From Brachybacterium sacelli (GTDB taxonomy: Bacteria; Actinomycetota; Actinomycetes; Actinomycetales; Dermabacteraceae), in the NCBI RefSeq assembly GCF_017876545.1, contig NZ_JAGIOD010000001.1, forward strand, positions 806,001 to 870,000: 64,000 nt of DNA, written 5' to 3'. How positions within the stretch are numbered: the first letter of the stretch is position 1; each line of letters opens with the position of its first letter. The notes beneath the pieces are model-generated. The model was given only the letters and a program-made list of their open reading frames with translations. It was not told where the DNA came from and did no database searches. The position numbers and the translations under genes are program-made. Below are positions 51,474 to 60,081 of this stretch, one piece after another.

Positions 51474-51947
51474 GGGAATGACACTCCTGGTCAGAAGACA
51501 GTTCTCCCCAGATGTGGACAACTCTGTGGACAATGTGGAGTGCTCGGCATCCGGGCAGGAGCCGATGTGCACGAGTGAATGACACGAATCCTCTCGGGCG
51601 ACGAGGCGTGCACAGGCCACCCCCTGCGGTCACAGCGCGATCAACGATCCGTCCACGCCCCTGTCATACGTACTGACCTGCGAGGATCGAGGTTGTCCAC
51701 GGAATCCACAGCCGTGATGAAGAGGACTGTAGTTCTTTGCTCGACGGGGATGTGGACGGGACGGGCTGCGGGGAAGGCCGCTCGGATCCTGTGATCCGGG
51801 GTGCCGGGGCGCGGGAGGAAGCCCGGACGAGGAGGGGTCGGTGTCAAGGATCGGCGCCGGTGTGTCGGCGGAACCCCGTGGAAACCGATACGCTGTGCTC
51901 CGTCCGTGCCTGTTCTGGCTATCGACCACTGCGAAGGAGTGGCAACG
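51474..51947. other. oriC: dnaA-dnaN intergenic region, candidate oriC
   Basis: This 474-bp stretch has two perfect head-to-tail minus-strand boxes TGTGGACAA at 51513-51521 and 51525-51533 (12-bp period), a partial box at 51534, TTGTCCACG (51693-51701, 8 of 9), GAATCCACA (51702-51710, 7 of 9) and TGTGGACGG (51751-51759, 7 of 9). The dnaA-dnaN gap is the established oriC position in Streptomyces and Mycobacterium. I see no strongly AT-rich unwinding stretch; the most AT-rich part is near 51720-51740. The last 15 bases hold the dnaN ribosome-binding site. Confidence 0.7.
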
Positions 51948-53072
51948 GTGAAGTTCCACCTCGACCGCGGCGTCCTCGGCGACGCCGTCTCCTGGGCCAC
52001 CCGAACCCTCCCCGTGCGACCGGCGATGCCGATCCTGCAGGGCGTGCGGATCGTCGCCGACACCAGCGGCGAACTGCAGCTGTCCACGTTCGACTACGAG
52101 GTCAGCGCCCAGATCCGGCTCGATGCCGAGGTCGAGCAGCCCGGCGAGGTGCTGGTCCAGGGACGCATGCTCTCCGACATCGTGCGCGCCCTGCCCAACA
52201 AGGACGTCTCCATCGCGCTCGAGGGCACGAAGCTCCAGGTCCGCTGCGGCAGCGCCCGCTTCGCCCTGGCCACCCTCCCGGTCGAGGAGTACCCGCAGCT
52301 GCCGGCGATGCCGCCGGTCGCCGGCTCGGTCCCGGCCGACGTGTTCGCCGAGGCCATCGGCCAGGTCACGGTCGCCGCCTCCAAGGACGACACCCTCCCG
52401 CTGCTGACAGGTGTGAAGGTCGAGATCTCCGGCGAGACCATGACGCTCATGGCCACCGACCGCTACCGCCTCGCCCTGCGCGAGCTGACCTGGAACCCCG
52501 CGACCCCCGGCGCCGAGCAGACCGCCCTCGTGCGCGGCCGTACCCTGCACGAGGTCGCCCGCTCCCTGGCCACCGGAGGCAGCGTCGACATCGCCCTGTC
52601 CGAGGACGACTCCGCGACGCTGATCGGCTTCGAGGCCGGCGGTCGCCGCACCACCTCGACCCTGGTCGACGGCGAGTACCCGCCCGTGCGACGACTGTTC
52701 CCCGACACCACGGCGATCACCGCCGTCGTCGCGACCGGCCCCCTGATCGACGCGGTCAAGCGCGTCTCCCTGGTCGCCGAGCGCAACACCCCGGTACGGC
52801 TGTCCTTCACCGAGGGCCAGGTCGCGCTCGAGGCCGGCGCCGGTGACGAGGCCCAGGCCAGCGAGGTCCTCGAGGCCCAGCTCGAGGGCGAGGACCTCGT
52901 CGTCGGCTTCAACTCCGGCTTCCTGCTCGACGGACTCGGCGCCCTGGGGGCGGAGTTCGTGCGGCTGACCTTCACCGACTCCATCAAGCCGTCGGTCATG
53001 AGCGGCCAGGAATCCCTCGAGGGGACCCCGGACAGCTCGTACAAGTACCTGATCATGCCGATGCGGATCTGA
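51948..53072 (+). CDS. dnaN: DNA polymerase III sliding clamp (beta subunit)
   Basis: A 374-residue protein in three repeats of the clamp fold. It starts MKFHLDRGVLGDAVSWATRT and contains FDYEVSAQIRLDAEV, LLTGVKVEISGETMTLMATDRYRLA and the C-terminal YLIMPMRI that forms the partner-binding pocket. The GTG at 51948 has GAAGGAG eight bases upstream. It is followed after 19 bases by recF. Confidence 0.96.
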   Translation: MKFHLDRGVLGDAVSWATRTLPVRPAMPILQGVRIVADTSGELQLSTFDYEVSAQIRLDAEVEQPGEVLVQGRMLSDIVRALPNKDVSIALEGTKLQVRCGSARFALATLPVEEYPQLPAMPPVAGSVPADVFAEAIGQVTVAASKDDTLPLLTGVKVEISGETMTLMATDRYRLALRELTWNPATPGAEQTALVRGRTLHEVARSLATGGSVDIALSEDDSATLIGFEAGGRRTTSTLVDGEYPPVRRLFPDTTAITAVVATGPLIDAVKRVSLVAERNTPVRLSFTEGQVALEAGAGDEAQASEVLEAQLEGEDLVVGFNSGFLLDGLGALGAEFVRLTFTDSIKPSVMSGQESLEGTPDSSYKYLIMPMRI

Positions 53073-53073
53073 G

Positions 53074-53091
53074 GGAGGGAGAGCTCCCTCC
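53074..53091 (+). promoter_or_regulatory. recF: Hairpin covering the recF ribosome-binding site
   Basis: GGAGGGAG-AG-CTCCCTCC: an 8-bp perfect stem between the dnaN stop and the recF GTG, abutting the start codon. The left arm is the only Shine-Dalgarno-like sequence for recF, so folding would hide it unless ribosomes finishing dnaN open it. Confidence 0.5.
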
Positions 53092-54351
53092 GTGCAGCTG
53101 ACCTCGCTCGACCTCACCGATTACCGCTCCTACCCGCGCCTGACCCTGGCCGTGCGTCCGGGCATCACCGTGATGGTCGGCCAGAACGGGCAGGGCAAGA
53201 CCAACATCGTCGAGGCGCTGTGGTACCTCGCGACCCTGTCCAGCCATCGCGTCCCCCACGACGCCGCCCTCGTCCACCGGGGCGAATCGACAGCGATCAT
53301 CCGCGCGAGCTTCGTCCGCGCCGACCGGCCCCTGCAGGTCGACCTCGAGATCACGCCGGGGAAGTCGAACCGCGCCCGGCTGCAGGGACAGAACGTCGCC
53401 CGCCTGCGAGACGTGCTCGGCGAGGTGCGGGCAGTGCTCTTCGCCCCCGAGGACCTGGGACTGGTCAAGGCCGACCCCGAGGGCCGCCGCCGTTTCCTCG
53501 ACGAGCTGCTGTTCGAGATCGCCCCGCGCTACGCCTCGGTCAAGGCCGACTACGACCGAGTGCTCAAACAGCGCTCCAACCTGCTCAAGCAGATGCGGTC
53601 GATGCGTCGCGGGGGCGGTGGGCGCAGCGTCGGCGGACTCGATCCCGCGGACTCCGCCGCCTCCACCGTCGAGGTCTGGGACCAGCAGCTGGCCCGTTTC
53701 GGCGCCGAACTGCTGCGTGCACGGCTGCACCTGGTCAATCGCCTGCGCCCGCACGTGGGGTACTCCTACCTGCGAGTCTCGACGGACGAGGGTGCCGAGG
53801 AGTCCTTGGATCTCCCGCCCGACCAGCGTGGCAACCTCTCCTCCCCGGCCGACGTCGCCTATCGCTCCACGGTCCTCGACGAGCTCGGCAGTGCCCCGGG
53901 CGAGCTGCCCTCGACCCTCGAGATCCATGACGTCCTGCTGCGGCTGCTGGCGAGCCGCCACGACGAGGAGGTCGACCGCGGCATCACCCTGACCGGCCCC
54001 CACCGCGACGACCTCGAGATCCGCCTGCACGACTTCCCGGCCAAGGGCTACGCGAGCCACGGCGAGTCGTGGTCCTTCGCTCTCGCCCTGCGCCTGGCCT
54101 CCTACGACCTGCTGCGCCTCGAGGAGGGGGACCTCGGCGACGGCGAGCCGATCCTGATCCTCGACGACGTGTTCAGCGAGCTCGACACCCGTCGCCGCGA
54201 GCGCCTCGGCGGCATCGTCACCGGCGCTTCGCAGGTGCTGATCACCACCGCCAACGACACCGACATCCCGGACTCCTTGGACGGGGAGATCCACCTGGTC
54301 GACGTGAGCCTCGGCGCCGCGGTGCCGCGTGAGAGCGGCAGCTGGTCATGA
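53092..54351 (+). CDS. recF: DNA replication/repair protein RecF
   Basis: A 419-residue SMC-like ATPase: Walker A GQNGQGKTN in an otherwise standard N-terminus (MQLTSLDLTDYRSY), GPHRDDLEIRLHDFPAKGYAS near the signature region, and Walker B ILILDDVFSELD. It loads RecA at gaps with RecO/RecR. A slightly long insertion at residues about 165-190 (RRGGGGRSVGGLDPADSAAS) is Gly-rich. GTG start; the stop overlaps the dciA start. Confidence 0.95.
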   Translation: MQLTSLDLTDYRSYPRLTLAVRPGITVMVGQNGQGKTNIVEALWYLATLSSHRVPHDAALVHRGESTAIIRASFVRADRPLQVDLEITPGKSNRARLQGQNVARLRDVLGEVRAVLFAPEDLGLVKADPEGRRRFLDELLFEIAPRYASVKADYDRVLKQRSNLLKQMRSMRRGGGGRSVGGLDPADSAASTVEVWDQQLARFGAELLRARLHLVNRLRPHVGYSYLRVSTDEGAEESLDLPPDQRGNLSSPADVAYRSTVLDELGSAPGELPSTLEIHDVLLRLLASRHDEEVDRGITLTGPHRDDLEIRLHDFPAKGYASHGESWSFALALRLASYDLLRLEEGDLGDGEPILILDDVFSELDTRRRERLGGIVTGASQVLITTANDTDIPDSLDGEIHLVDVSLGAAVPRESGSWS

Positions 54352-55019
54352 GCACGGCTCCCCGCCGGCCCCGGCTCGCCAACCCCTACGACCTCTCGAC
54401 CTGGAACCCCGCCGCCGGAGAGGCACCACCGGAGCCGGTCGAGCCGACGCCGCAGTCGGAGCCGGCAGGTGAGTTCTTCGATCCGCCGGAGCTGCCGGTC
54501 CCGTCGGACCCCTTCGAGCTGGCCCGTCGCACCGTGAACCGCTCGCGCGCGGCCGCCCGGGACCGCGGCCTCTTCCCGATCTCCGCGAAGACGCAGGCCC
54601 GGGACGTCCGCGACCGTTCCGGGAAGGCCCCCGGCTACTCCGGCTCCCGCCCCGACCCCCGCGACCCGCAGGGCATCGACCTGGTGCTGAAGAAGGTGCT
54701 GGGCAATCTCGGGTGGAACGCCGGCATGAGCGCCGGCCGCGTGCTCGAGGAATGGGACCAGATCGTGGGCGAGAAGGTCAGCGCCCACTGCCGCCCCGTC
54801 TCCCTCGAGGACGGCGTGCTGGTGGTCAGCGCCTCCTCCTCCGCCTGGGCCTCCCAGCTGCGGATGCTCACCGGTCACCTGGTCACCACCATCGAGGAGC
54901 ACGTCGGGTCCCATGTCGTCTCCGAGCTCAAGGTCACCGGACCCGCCGCGGCCGAACGCTCCTGGAAGAAGGGTCGGCGCACCGTCACCTGGCGCGGCCC
55001 TCGTGATACCTACGGCTAA
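54348..55019 (+). CDS. dciA: DciA/DUF721 family protein (helicase-operator)
   Basis: A 223-residue protein. Residues about 110-200 form the DUF721/DciA domain (VLGNLGWNAGMSAGRVLEEW, then ALSVSASSSAWASQL-like VVSASSSAWASQLRML). The N-terminal 100 residues are Pro/Arg-rich. DciA proteins act in loading the replicative helicase in bacteria lacking DnaC/DnaI. Located after recF as in Mycobacterium (Rv0004). ATGA overlap with recF. Confidence 0.9.
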   Translation: MSTAPRRPRLANPYDLSTWNPAAGEAPPEPVEPTPQSEPAGEFFDPPELPVPSDPFELARRTVNRSRAAARDRGLFPISAKTQARDVRDRSGKAPGYSGSRPDPRDPQGIDLVLKKVLGNLGWNAGMSAGRVLEEWDQIVGEKVSAHCRPVSLEDGVLVVSASSSAWASQLRMLTGHLVTTIEEHVGSHVVSELKVTGPAAAERSWKKGRRTVTWRGPRDTYG

Positions 55020-55971
55020 CCTGCTCGATGTGACCCATCGCCTCCGCTGGGCGGATCTCCCCCTCCCGGTGCGCACCCGCGTGGAGACCCGGCTCGGCGC
55101 ACCGGTCCTCGAGACCCGCTCCGCCATTGGCGGGTTCTCCTCGAGCTCCGCCGAGATCGTGACCACCGCGGGCGGTCGCCGCGCCTTCGTCAAAGCCGTC
55201 ACGTCCCGGATCAACGCGGCCTCCGAGGAGCTGAACCGACGCGAGGCCGCGACGCTGGCCGACCTGCCGCGCGACGTGCCCGCACCTCGGCTGCTGGACG
55301 CCTTCAGCGAAGGGGACTGGTTCGTCCTGCTCATCGAGGTCGCCGACGGGGAGCTCCCGCAGCAGCCCTGGCAGCCCCGCGAACTCGACGTCGTGCTGGA
55401 GGCGCTGGACACCCTGGCGCAGGTCGCGACGCCGACCCCGCTGCCCGAGGTCCCTGCCCTGGAGACGCTGCTGGGCCCGGACCTCAAGGGCTTCGATCGG
55501 GTGGCAGCGGATCCGCCGCCGGATCTCGACCCCTGGCTCCGCGAACGCCTCGATCCTCTGCGCGAGGCGGCGGAGCTCGGGGTGGCCTCGTTGGCCGGTG
55601 ACATCCTGTGCCACAGCGATCTGCGCGCCGACAATCTGCTGGTCACCGCCGACGGACAGGTCAGGATCGTCGATTGGGCGTGGGCCGCCCGCGGCGCCCG
55701 TTTCGCCGATGCGCTGCAGCTGCTCGCCTCGGTGGACGACCGCTCCGGCACTCTCGGGGTCTCCGCCCGGATCGACGCGGTCATGGCGCGCCACGGGACC
55801 CCGACCGAGGTCGCGACCGACCTGCTGGCGGGCATCCTCGGGTTCTTCGTCGATGCGGCCCGGCTGCCCACGGACCCGAGCCTCCCGACCCTCCACGAGC
55901 ATCGCCGAGCCACCCGCGACCAGCTGTTCCCGATGGTCAGGGCGCGATGGAACCGCGAGGGCCGCGACTGA
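55003..55971 (+). CDS. Aminoglycoside-phosphotransferase-like kinase
   Basis: A protein of about 322 residues with the APH/choline-kinase fold: GGFSSSSAEIVTTAGG as nucleotide loop, FVKAV with the ATP-binding Lys, DFSEGDWFVLLIEVADG-like hinge (SEGDWFVLLIEVADGELP), catalytic LCHSDLRADNLLVTADG (HxDxxxxN) and metal-binding VRIVDWAWAARGARFADAL. The substrate is unknown; most chromosomal relatives are not resistance genes. The start is uncertain: GTG at 55003 overlaps dciA by 17 bases, and GTG at 55030 is an alternative. Confidence 0.75.
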   Translation: MIPTANLLDVTHRLRWADLPLPVRTRVETRLGAPVLETRSAIGGFSSSSAEIVTTAGGRRAFVKAVTSRINAASEELNRREAATLADLPRDVPAPRLLDAFSEGDWFVLLIEVADGELPQQPWQPRELDVVLEALDTLAQVATPTPLPEVPALETLLGPDLKGFDRVAADPPPDLDPWLRERLDPLREAAELGVASLAGDILCHSDLRADNLLVTADGQVRIVDWAWAARGARFADALQLLASVDDRSGTLGVSARIDAVMARHGTPTEVATDLLAGILGFFVDAARLPTDPSLPTLHEHRRATRDQLFPMVRARWNREGRD

Positions 55972-56083
55972 CCGCACGGGCGGCACCGAGGCGACCGGCT
56001 GTGAGACGCCGTTCATCGCCCGTCACGAACTGCCGCCGGCGCCGGTCGACTGCTAGCGTTGACCCCAGACGAGCTGACAAGCT

Positions 56084-56211
56084 CGCGTGTACTGGGGTCG
56101 GTGAAATTCCGAGCCGGCGGTGACAGTCCGCGACCCGATGGCCTCTGGCCCTCGGCTGACCAGGTGGAACTCCTGGACCGACGGTCAGAGTCCGGATGGG
56201 AAGCGCACGCG
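56084..56211 (+). promoter_or_regulatory. FMN riboswitch (RFN element)
   Basis: The conserved core is present in order: GGTGAAATTCC (56100-56110), CCGGCGGTGACAGTCCGCGA, CAGGTGGAACTCCTG, GACCGACGGTCAGAGTCCGG, ATGGGAA. The closing stem P1 is CGCGTGT (56084-56090) with GCACGCG (56205-56211). It lies 100 bases upstream of ribD. FMN binding would lower expression of the riboflavin operon, here probably at translation or by Rho since no clear terminator follows it. Confidence 0.95.
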
Positions 56212-56311
56212 TACGTCGTCCTCCGGACGGCTCTCGGCCGTGCACCCCGTGCGCAGCCGACGCGACCCCTCCCTCACTCCGGACCGCGAGCAGCGGACCG
56301 GAGGAGAGAGA

Positions 56312-57337
56312 ATGCTGACCGGCATCGAGCAGGACGCCCTGCGCCGAGCCCTGGAGATCGCGGCGGATCCCGCCGTGCCTCTCGGGCCGAACCCCCGCGT
56401 GGGCTGCGTGCTGCTCTCTCCCGCCGGTGTTTTCCTCGCCGAGGGCCACCACCGCGGCGCCGGCACCGCGCACGCCGAGGCCGACGCCCTGGATCGCGCC
56501 ACGGCTCCCCTCTCCGGTGCCACCGCCGTGGTCACCCTCGAGCCCTGCGCCCACGTCGGCCGCACCGGGCCCTGCGCCGACGCCCTGATCGCCGCCGGCA
56601 TCTCCCGCGTGATCATCGCCCGGCGGGACCCGAACCCCGTCGCCACCGGCGGCCTCGAACGACTGCGCACCGCCGGTGTCGACGTCGAGCTCGCGGTTCC
56701 CGAGCACCTCGCCGCCGCGGCCGCGGAGCTGAATCGCGGGTGGGAGCACGGGCTGCGGCACCAGCGGCCCCTGGTCACGGCGAAGCTCGCCCTCACTCTC
56801 GACGGACGGGCCGCCGCGGCCGACGGCACCAGCCGCTGGATCACCGGGCCGGCCGCCCGCGCCGAGGTCCACGCGATGCGCACCACCTGCGACGTCGTCC
56901 TTGTCGGCGCCGGCACCGCCCGTCTCGACGCCCCCACCCTCACCGCGCGCCGCCACGACGGCACCCTCCACCCCCGCCAGCCCGTGCGCGCCGCCATGGG
57001 CACCGGGGCCGTCCCCGAGCTGCCCTCCCCCGAGGGGGCCGGGGAGGCGTTCACCCTGCGCACCCACGACCCGTCGGACGCCCTCGCAGCCCTCTTCGAG
57101 CGCGGCCTGCGGCACGTGCTGCTCGAGGGCGGACCCACCCTGGCCGCCGCCTTCCTGCGCGCCGGGTGCATCGACGAGCTGATCGTCCATCTGGCCCCCA
57201 CCCTGCTCGGCGCCGGACCCCCGGGCCTGGCCGACCTCGGCATCACCACGATCGCCGACCGCCTCGACCTCGATCTCGTCGACGTCGCGCCGCTGCCCCC
57301 CGACCTCCGCCTCACCCTGCGGCCCCGCACCGCCTGA
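56312..57337 (+). CDS. ribD: Bifunctional diaminohydroxyphosphoribosylaminopyrimidine deaminase / 5-amino-6-(5-phosphoribosylamino)uracil reductase
   Basis: A 341-residue protein. The deaminase domain (residues 1-145) has the zinc motif HAEADAL and PCAHVGRTGPC with its two cysteines; NPRVGCVLL is the family start block. The reductase domain from about 150 contains LVTAKLALTLDGRAAAADGTS and VLLEGGPTLAAAFL. It catalyses the second and third steps of riboflavin synthesis from GTP. The ATG at 56312 follows GGAGGAGAG; further upstream the frame runs through the riboswitch. Confidence 0.94.
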   Translation: MLTGIEQDALRRALEIAADPAVPLGPNPRVGCVLLSPAGVFLAEGHHRGAGTAHAEADALDRATAPLSGATAVVTLEPCAHVGRTGPCADALIAAGISRVIIARRDPNPVATGGLERLRTAGVDVELAVPEHLAAAAAELNRGWEHGLRHQRPLVTAKLALTLDGRAAAADGTSRWITGPAARAEVHAMRTTCDVVLVGAGTARLDAPTLTARRHDGTLHPRQPVRAAMGTGAVPELPSPEGAGEAFTLRTHDPSDALAALFERGLRHVLLEGGPTLAAAFLRAGCIDELIVHLAPTLLGAGPPGLADLGITTIADRLDLDLVDVAPLPPDLRLTLRPRTA

Positions 57338-57352
57338 CCTGGAAGGACCCTC

Positions 57353-57967
57353 ATGTTCACCGGAATCATCGAGGAGCTCGGCACCGTCGAGTCCCTCGAC
57401 CACCGCGCCGGCTCCGCGCGACTGACCCTGCGCTCCCCGCGCGTCCTGGAGGGCATCTCCCTCGGCGACTCGATCGCGGTCAGCGGGTGCTGCCTCACCG
57501 TCACCGCCCATGACACCCGGAGCTGGACGGCCGACGTCATCACCACCACCCTCGAGGCCACCTCGCTGGGTGCCCTGGAGCCGGGCGACCGCGTCAACCT
57601 CGAACGCTGCGTGCGGGCCGACGGGCGCCTGGACGGTCACATCGTCCAGGGTCACGTCGACGGCGTCGCCGAGATCATCGGTCGCGAGGAGAGCTCCGGC
57701 ACCACGCTGCTGCGTCTCGCCCTGCCCGCCGGGCTCGAGCGCTACGTCGTCGACAAGGGCTCCCTCGCCGTGGACGGGATCAGCCTCACCGTCGCCGGGC
57801 TCGACGGTGAGGTCGCCACCATCGGCCTGATCCCCGAGACCCTCGAGCGCACCACCCTCGGGACCAAGGGGGTCGGCGACGAGGTGAACCTCGAGGTCGA
57901 CGTGCTGGCCAAGTACGTCGAGAAGCTCAGCGCCTCGCTGCTGCCCGGGCGGGAGGACCGGCGATGA
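57353..57967 (+). CDS. ribE: Riboflavin synthase (alpha chain)
   Basis: A 204-residue protein of two lumazine-binding barrel repeats. It starts MFTGIIEELGTVESLDHRAG; GDSIAVSGCCLTVT and GHIVQGHVDGVAEI lie in repeat one, and KGSLAVDGISLTVAGL in repeat two. It dismutates two lumazine molecules to riboflavin. GGAAGGA precedes the ATG, and the stop overlaps ribBA (ATGA). Confidence 0.95.
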   Translation: MFTGIIEELGTVESLDHRAGSARLTLRSPRVLEGISLGDSIAVSGCCLTVTAHDTRSWTADVITTTLEATSLGALEPGDRVNLERCVRADGRLDGHIVQGHVDGVAEIIGREESSGTTLLRLALPAGLERYVVDKGSLAVDGISLTVAGLDGEVATIGLIPETLERTTLGTKGVGDEVNLEVDVLAKYVEKLSASLLPGREDRR

Positions 57968-59205
57968 CCGCGCTGCGCCTTGACCCCGTCGAGGAGGCGC
58001 TCACCGCGATCGCCGCCGGTCAGCCGGTGGTCGTCGTCGACGACGAGGACCGCGAGAACGAGGGCGACCTCATCCTCGCCGCGTCCACCGCGACCCCCGA
58101 GCTGCTCGCCTTCGCCGTGCGGTACTCCAGCGGGCTGCTGTGCGCTCCGATGACCGCCGCCCGCGCCGACGCCCTGCAGCTGCCGCTGATGGTGGCCGAG
58201 AACGCCGACCCCCTGCGCACCGCCTACACCGTGAGCGTCGACGCGAGCACGGGCGTGACCACCGGCATCAGCGCCGCCGACCGCGCCCGCACCCTGCGGG
58301 TCCTCGCCGACGAGCAGTCGACCCCCGCCGACCTGATCCGCCCCGGACACGTGCTCCCCCTGCGGGCCCGGGACGGCGGGGTGCTCGAGCGCCGCGGCCA
58401 CACCGAGGCGGCCGTCGACCTCACGCGCCTGGCCGGACTGCCCGCGGTGGGCATGATCGTCGAGCTGATCCACGACGACGGCACCATGATGCGCGGACCC
58501 GCGCTGCGCGCCTTCGCCGACGAGCACCACCTGGTGATGATCTCCATCGAGGAGCTCGCCGCCCACCGGCACCGTCACGATCCCGAGCCGCTGGAGATCA
58601 CCGCGCCGGTCACCCTGCCCACCGCCCACGGCACCTTCGGCGCGCTGGCCGTCCGCGACGGCACCGCGGAGCACCTGGTCCTGGTGCGCGGGGACGTCAC
58701 CACCGCCGAACCGGTCCTGACCCGCATCCACTCCGAGTGCGTGACCGGCGACGTGTTCGGGTCCCGCCGCTGCGACTGCGGCCCCCAGCTGCAGGAGGCC
58801 CTCGCCCGGATCGACGCCGCCGGGAGGGGCGTGCTGATCCTGCTGCGCGGCCACGAGGGACGCGGCATCGGACTGGTCGAGAAGCTGCGCACCTACGCCC
58901 TGCAGGAGACGGGCCGCGACACGGTCGACGCCAATCTCGACCTGGGCCTGCCTGTCGACGCCCGCTCCTTCGCGATCGTCCCGCGGATCCTCGACCACCT
59001 CGGCGTCGGCTCCATCTCCCTGCTGACCCACAACCCCGTCAAGACCGGCGCCCTGCGTGCCGGCGGCGTCGAGGTGGTCTCCGCGGTGGAGCTGGACACG
59101 CACGCCACCGCCGAGAACCTCGCCTATCTCACCACCAAGCGGGACCGACTGGGACACCACCTCGTCGGCCTGCCCACCACCGACCCGAACGGAGAGTCCT
59201 CATGA
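57964..59205 (+). CDS. ribBA: Bifunctional 3,4-dihydroxy-2-butanone-4-phosphate synthase / GTP cyclohydrolase II
   Basis: A 413-residue fusion. The N-terminal RibB domain contains [19 protein letters not shown] and [28 protein letters not shown]. The C-terminal RibA domain has the zinc site [33 protein letters not shown] and [14 protein letters not shown]. Both halves look catalytically intact. They supply the two committed precursors from ribulose-5-phosphate and GTP. ATGA overlaps with both neighbours. Confidence 0.95.
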   Translation: MTALRLDPVEEALTAIAAGQPVVVVDDEDRENEGDLILAASTATPELLAFAVRYSSGLLCAPMTAARADALQLPLMVAENADPLRTAYTVSVDASTGVTTGISAADRARTLRVLADEQSTPADLIRPGHVLPLRARDGGVLERRGHTEAAVDLTRLAGLPAVGMIVELIHDDGTMMRGPALRAFADEHHLVMISIEELAAHRHRHDPEPLEITAPVTLPTAHGTFGALAVRDGTAEHLVLVRGDVTTAEPVLTRIHSECVTGDVFGSRRCDCGPQLQEALARIDAAGRGVLILLRGHEGRGIGLVEKLRTYALQETGRDTVDANLDLGLPVDARSFAIVPRILDHLGVGSISLLTHNPVKTGALRAGGVEVVSAVELDTHATAENLAYLTTKRDRLGHHLVGLPTTDPNGESS

Positions 59206-59678
59206 GCGGACACGGAAGCCCCACCCCCCGGATCCCGCACCTGCCCACCGCGCGCGTCGCGATCGTCGCCGCCAGCTGGCACCAGCAGGTCATGGACGGC
59301 CTGCTCGACGGCGCGCTGCGCGGCTGCGCCGAGGCCGGCATCGACGAGCCCACCGTGGTGCGGGCCCCCGGCTCCTTCGAGCTGCCGGTGATCGCGGACC
59401 GCCTGGCCCGCACCCACGACGCCGTGATCGCCCTCGGCGTCGTCATCCGTGGCGGCACCCCGCACTTCGAGTACGTGTGCGAGGCCGCCACCGAAGGGCT
59501 CGGCCGGGTCGCGCTGGACCACGGGGTCCCCCTCGGATTCGGCCTTCTGACCTGCGATGACGAGCAACAGGCGCTGGATCGGGCCGGTCTTCCCGGCTCC
59601 GTCGAGGACAAGGGGCACGAGGCCGCGGCGGCCGCGCTGACGACGGTGGAGGTGCTGAACGGTCTCCCCGTGTCCTGA
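59202..59678 (+). CDS. ribH: 6,7-dimethyl-8-ribityllumazine synthase
   Basis: A 158-residue protein. The [20 protein letters not shown] substrate loop, [33 protein letters not shown] and [16 protein letters not shown] blocks identify lumazine synthase, which condenses the RibA/D and RibB products. The ATG overlaps the ribBA stop; GGAGAG lies upstream. Confidence 0.95.
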   Translation: MSGHGSPTPRIPHLPTARVAIVAASWHQQVMDGLLDGALRGCAEAGIDEPTVVRAPGSFELPVIADRLARTHDAVIALGVVIRGGTPHFEYVCEAATEGLGRVALDHGVPLGFGLLTCDDEQQALDRAGLPGSVEDKGHEAAAAALTTVEVLNGLPVS

Positions 59679-59721
59679 GCGCGGAGCCGGGGTCGCCAGA
59701 CGGCGCTGTGGCGCGATATCA

Positions 59722-59759
59722 CCCGGGGAGGCGTACGGGGCCCCGTCCGACTCCCCGGG
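59722..59759 (+). terminator. Hairpin terminator after ribH
   Basis: Outer 9-bp stem (59722-59730 with 59751-59759) and inner 6-bp palindrome (59735-59746) separated by 4-base internal loops, 43 bases past the ribH stop. No U-tract. Confidence 0.6.
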
Positions 59760-59810
59760 AACGGCTTCCAGAGGCCGCTGCGAGCCGCCTGATGCCCGAT
59801 CCGCGTCGCG

Positions 59811-59864
59811 TTGTCCACAGAATCGCCGAGGTTAATAGGTTCAGAGGCCTCCATCGGCTAGAAT
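59811..59864 (+). promoter_or_regulatory. DnaA box and -10 element upstream of gyrB
   Basis: A perfect DnaA box TTGTCCACA lies at 59811-59819. TAGAAT at 59859-59864 is a good -10 hexamer, giving a gyrB leader of about 210 bases. No convincing -35 at standard spacing. The remainder of the 59679-60081 gap holds the ribH terminator and a direct repeat CGACGTC (59879-59900) and no gene. Confidence 0.5.
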
Positions 59865-60081
59865 ATGAGCCAGTTCGACCGACGTCTTCCGACGTCCTCG
59901 CGGACTTCGAAGCCGTCGGCTCGATCGCTGTGGCCTACGGGTGCCGCTCGCGCGTGCGCGCGCGAGGCGCCTCCGTGGGCCGCATGTGTGCTGAGCCGGA
60001 GGATTCGTCCCCGCGGCCGGCCGGACCACCCTCGGCGCTCTCCGGGCCGAGGGACCCCAGGACTGCGAGGAGCCACATCAG

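Noticed and set aside
51880..51896. Additional parS site near dnaN (CCCCGTGGAAACC)
   Set aside because: The spacing of the half-sites is broken by an extra base and the left half is absent.
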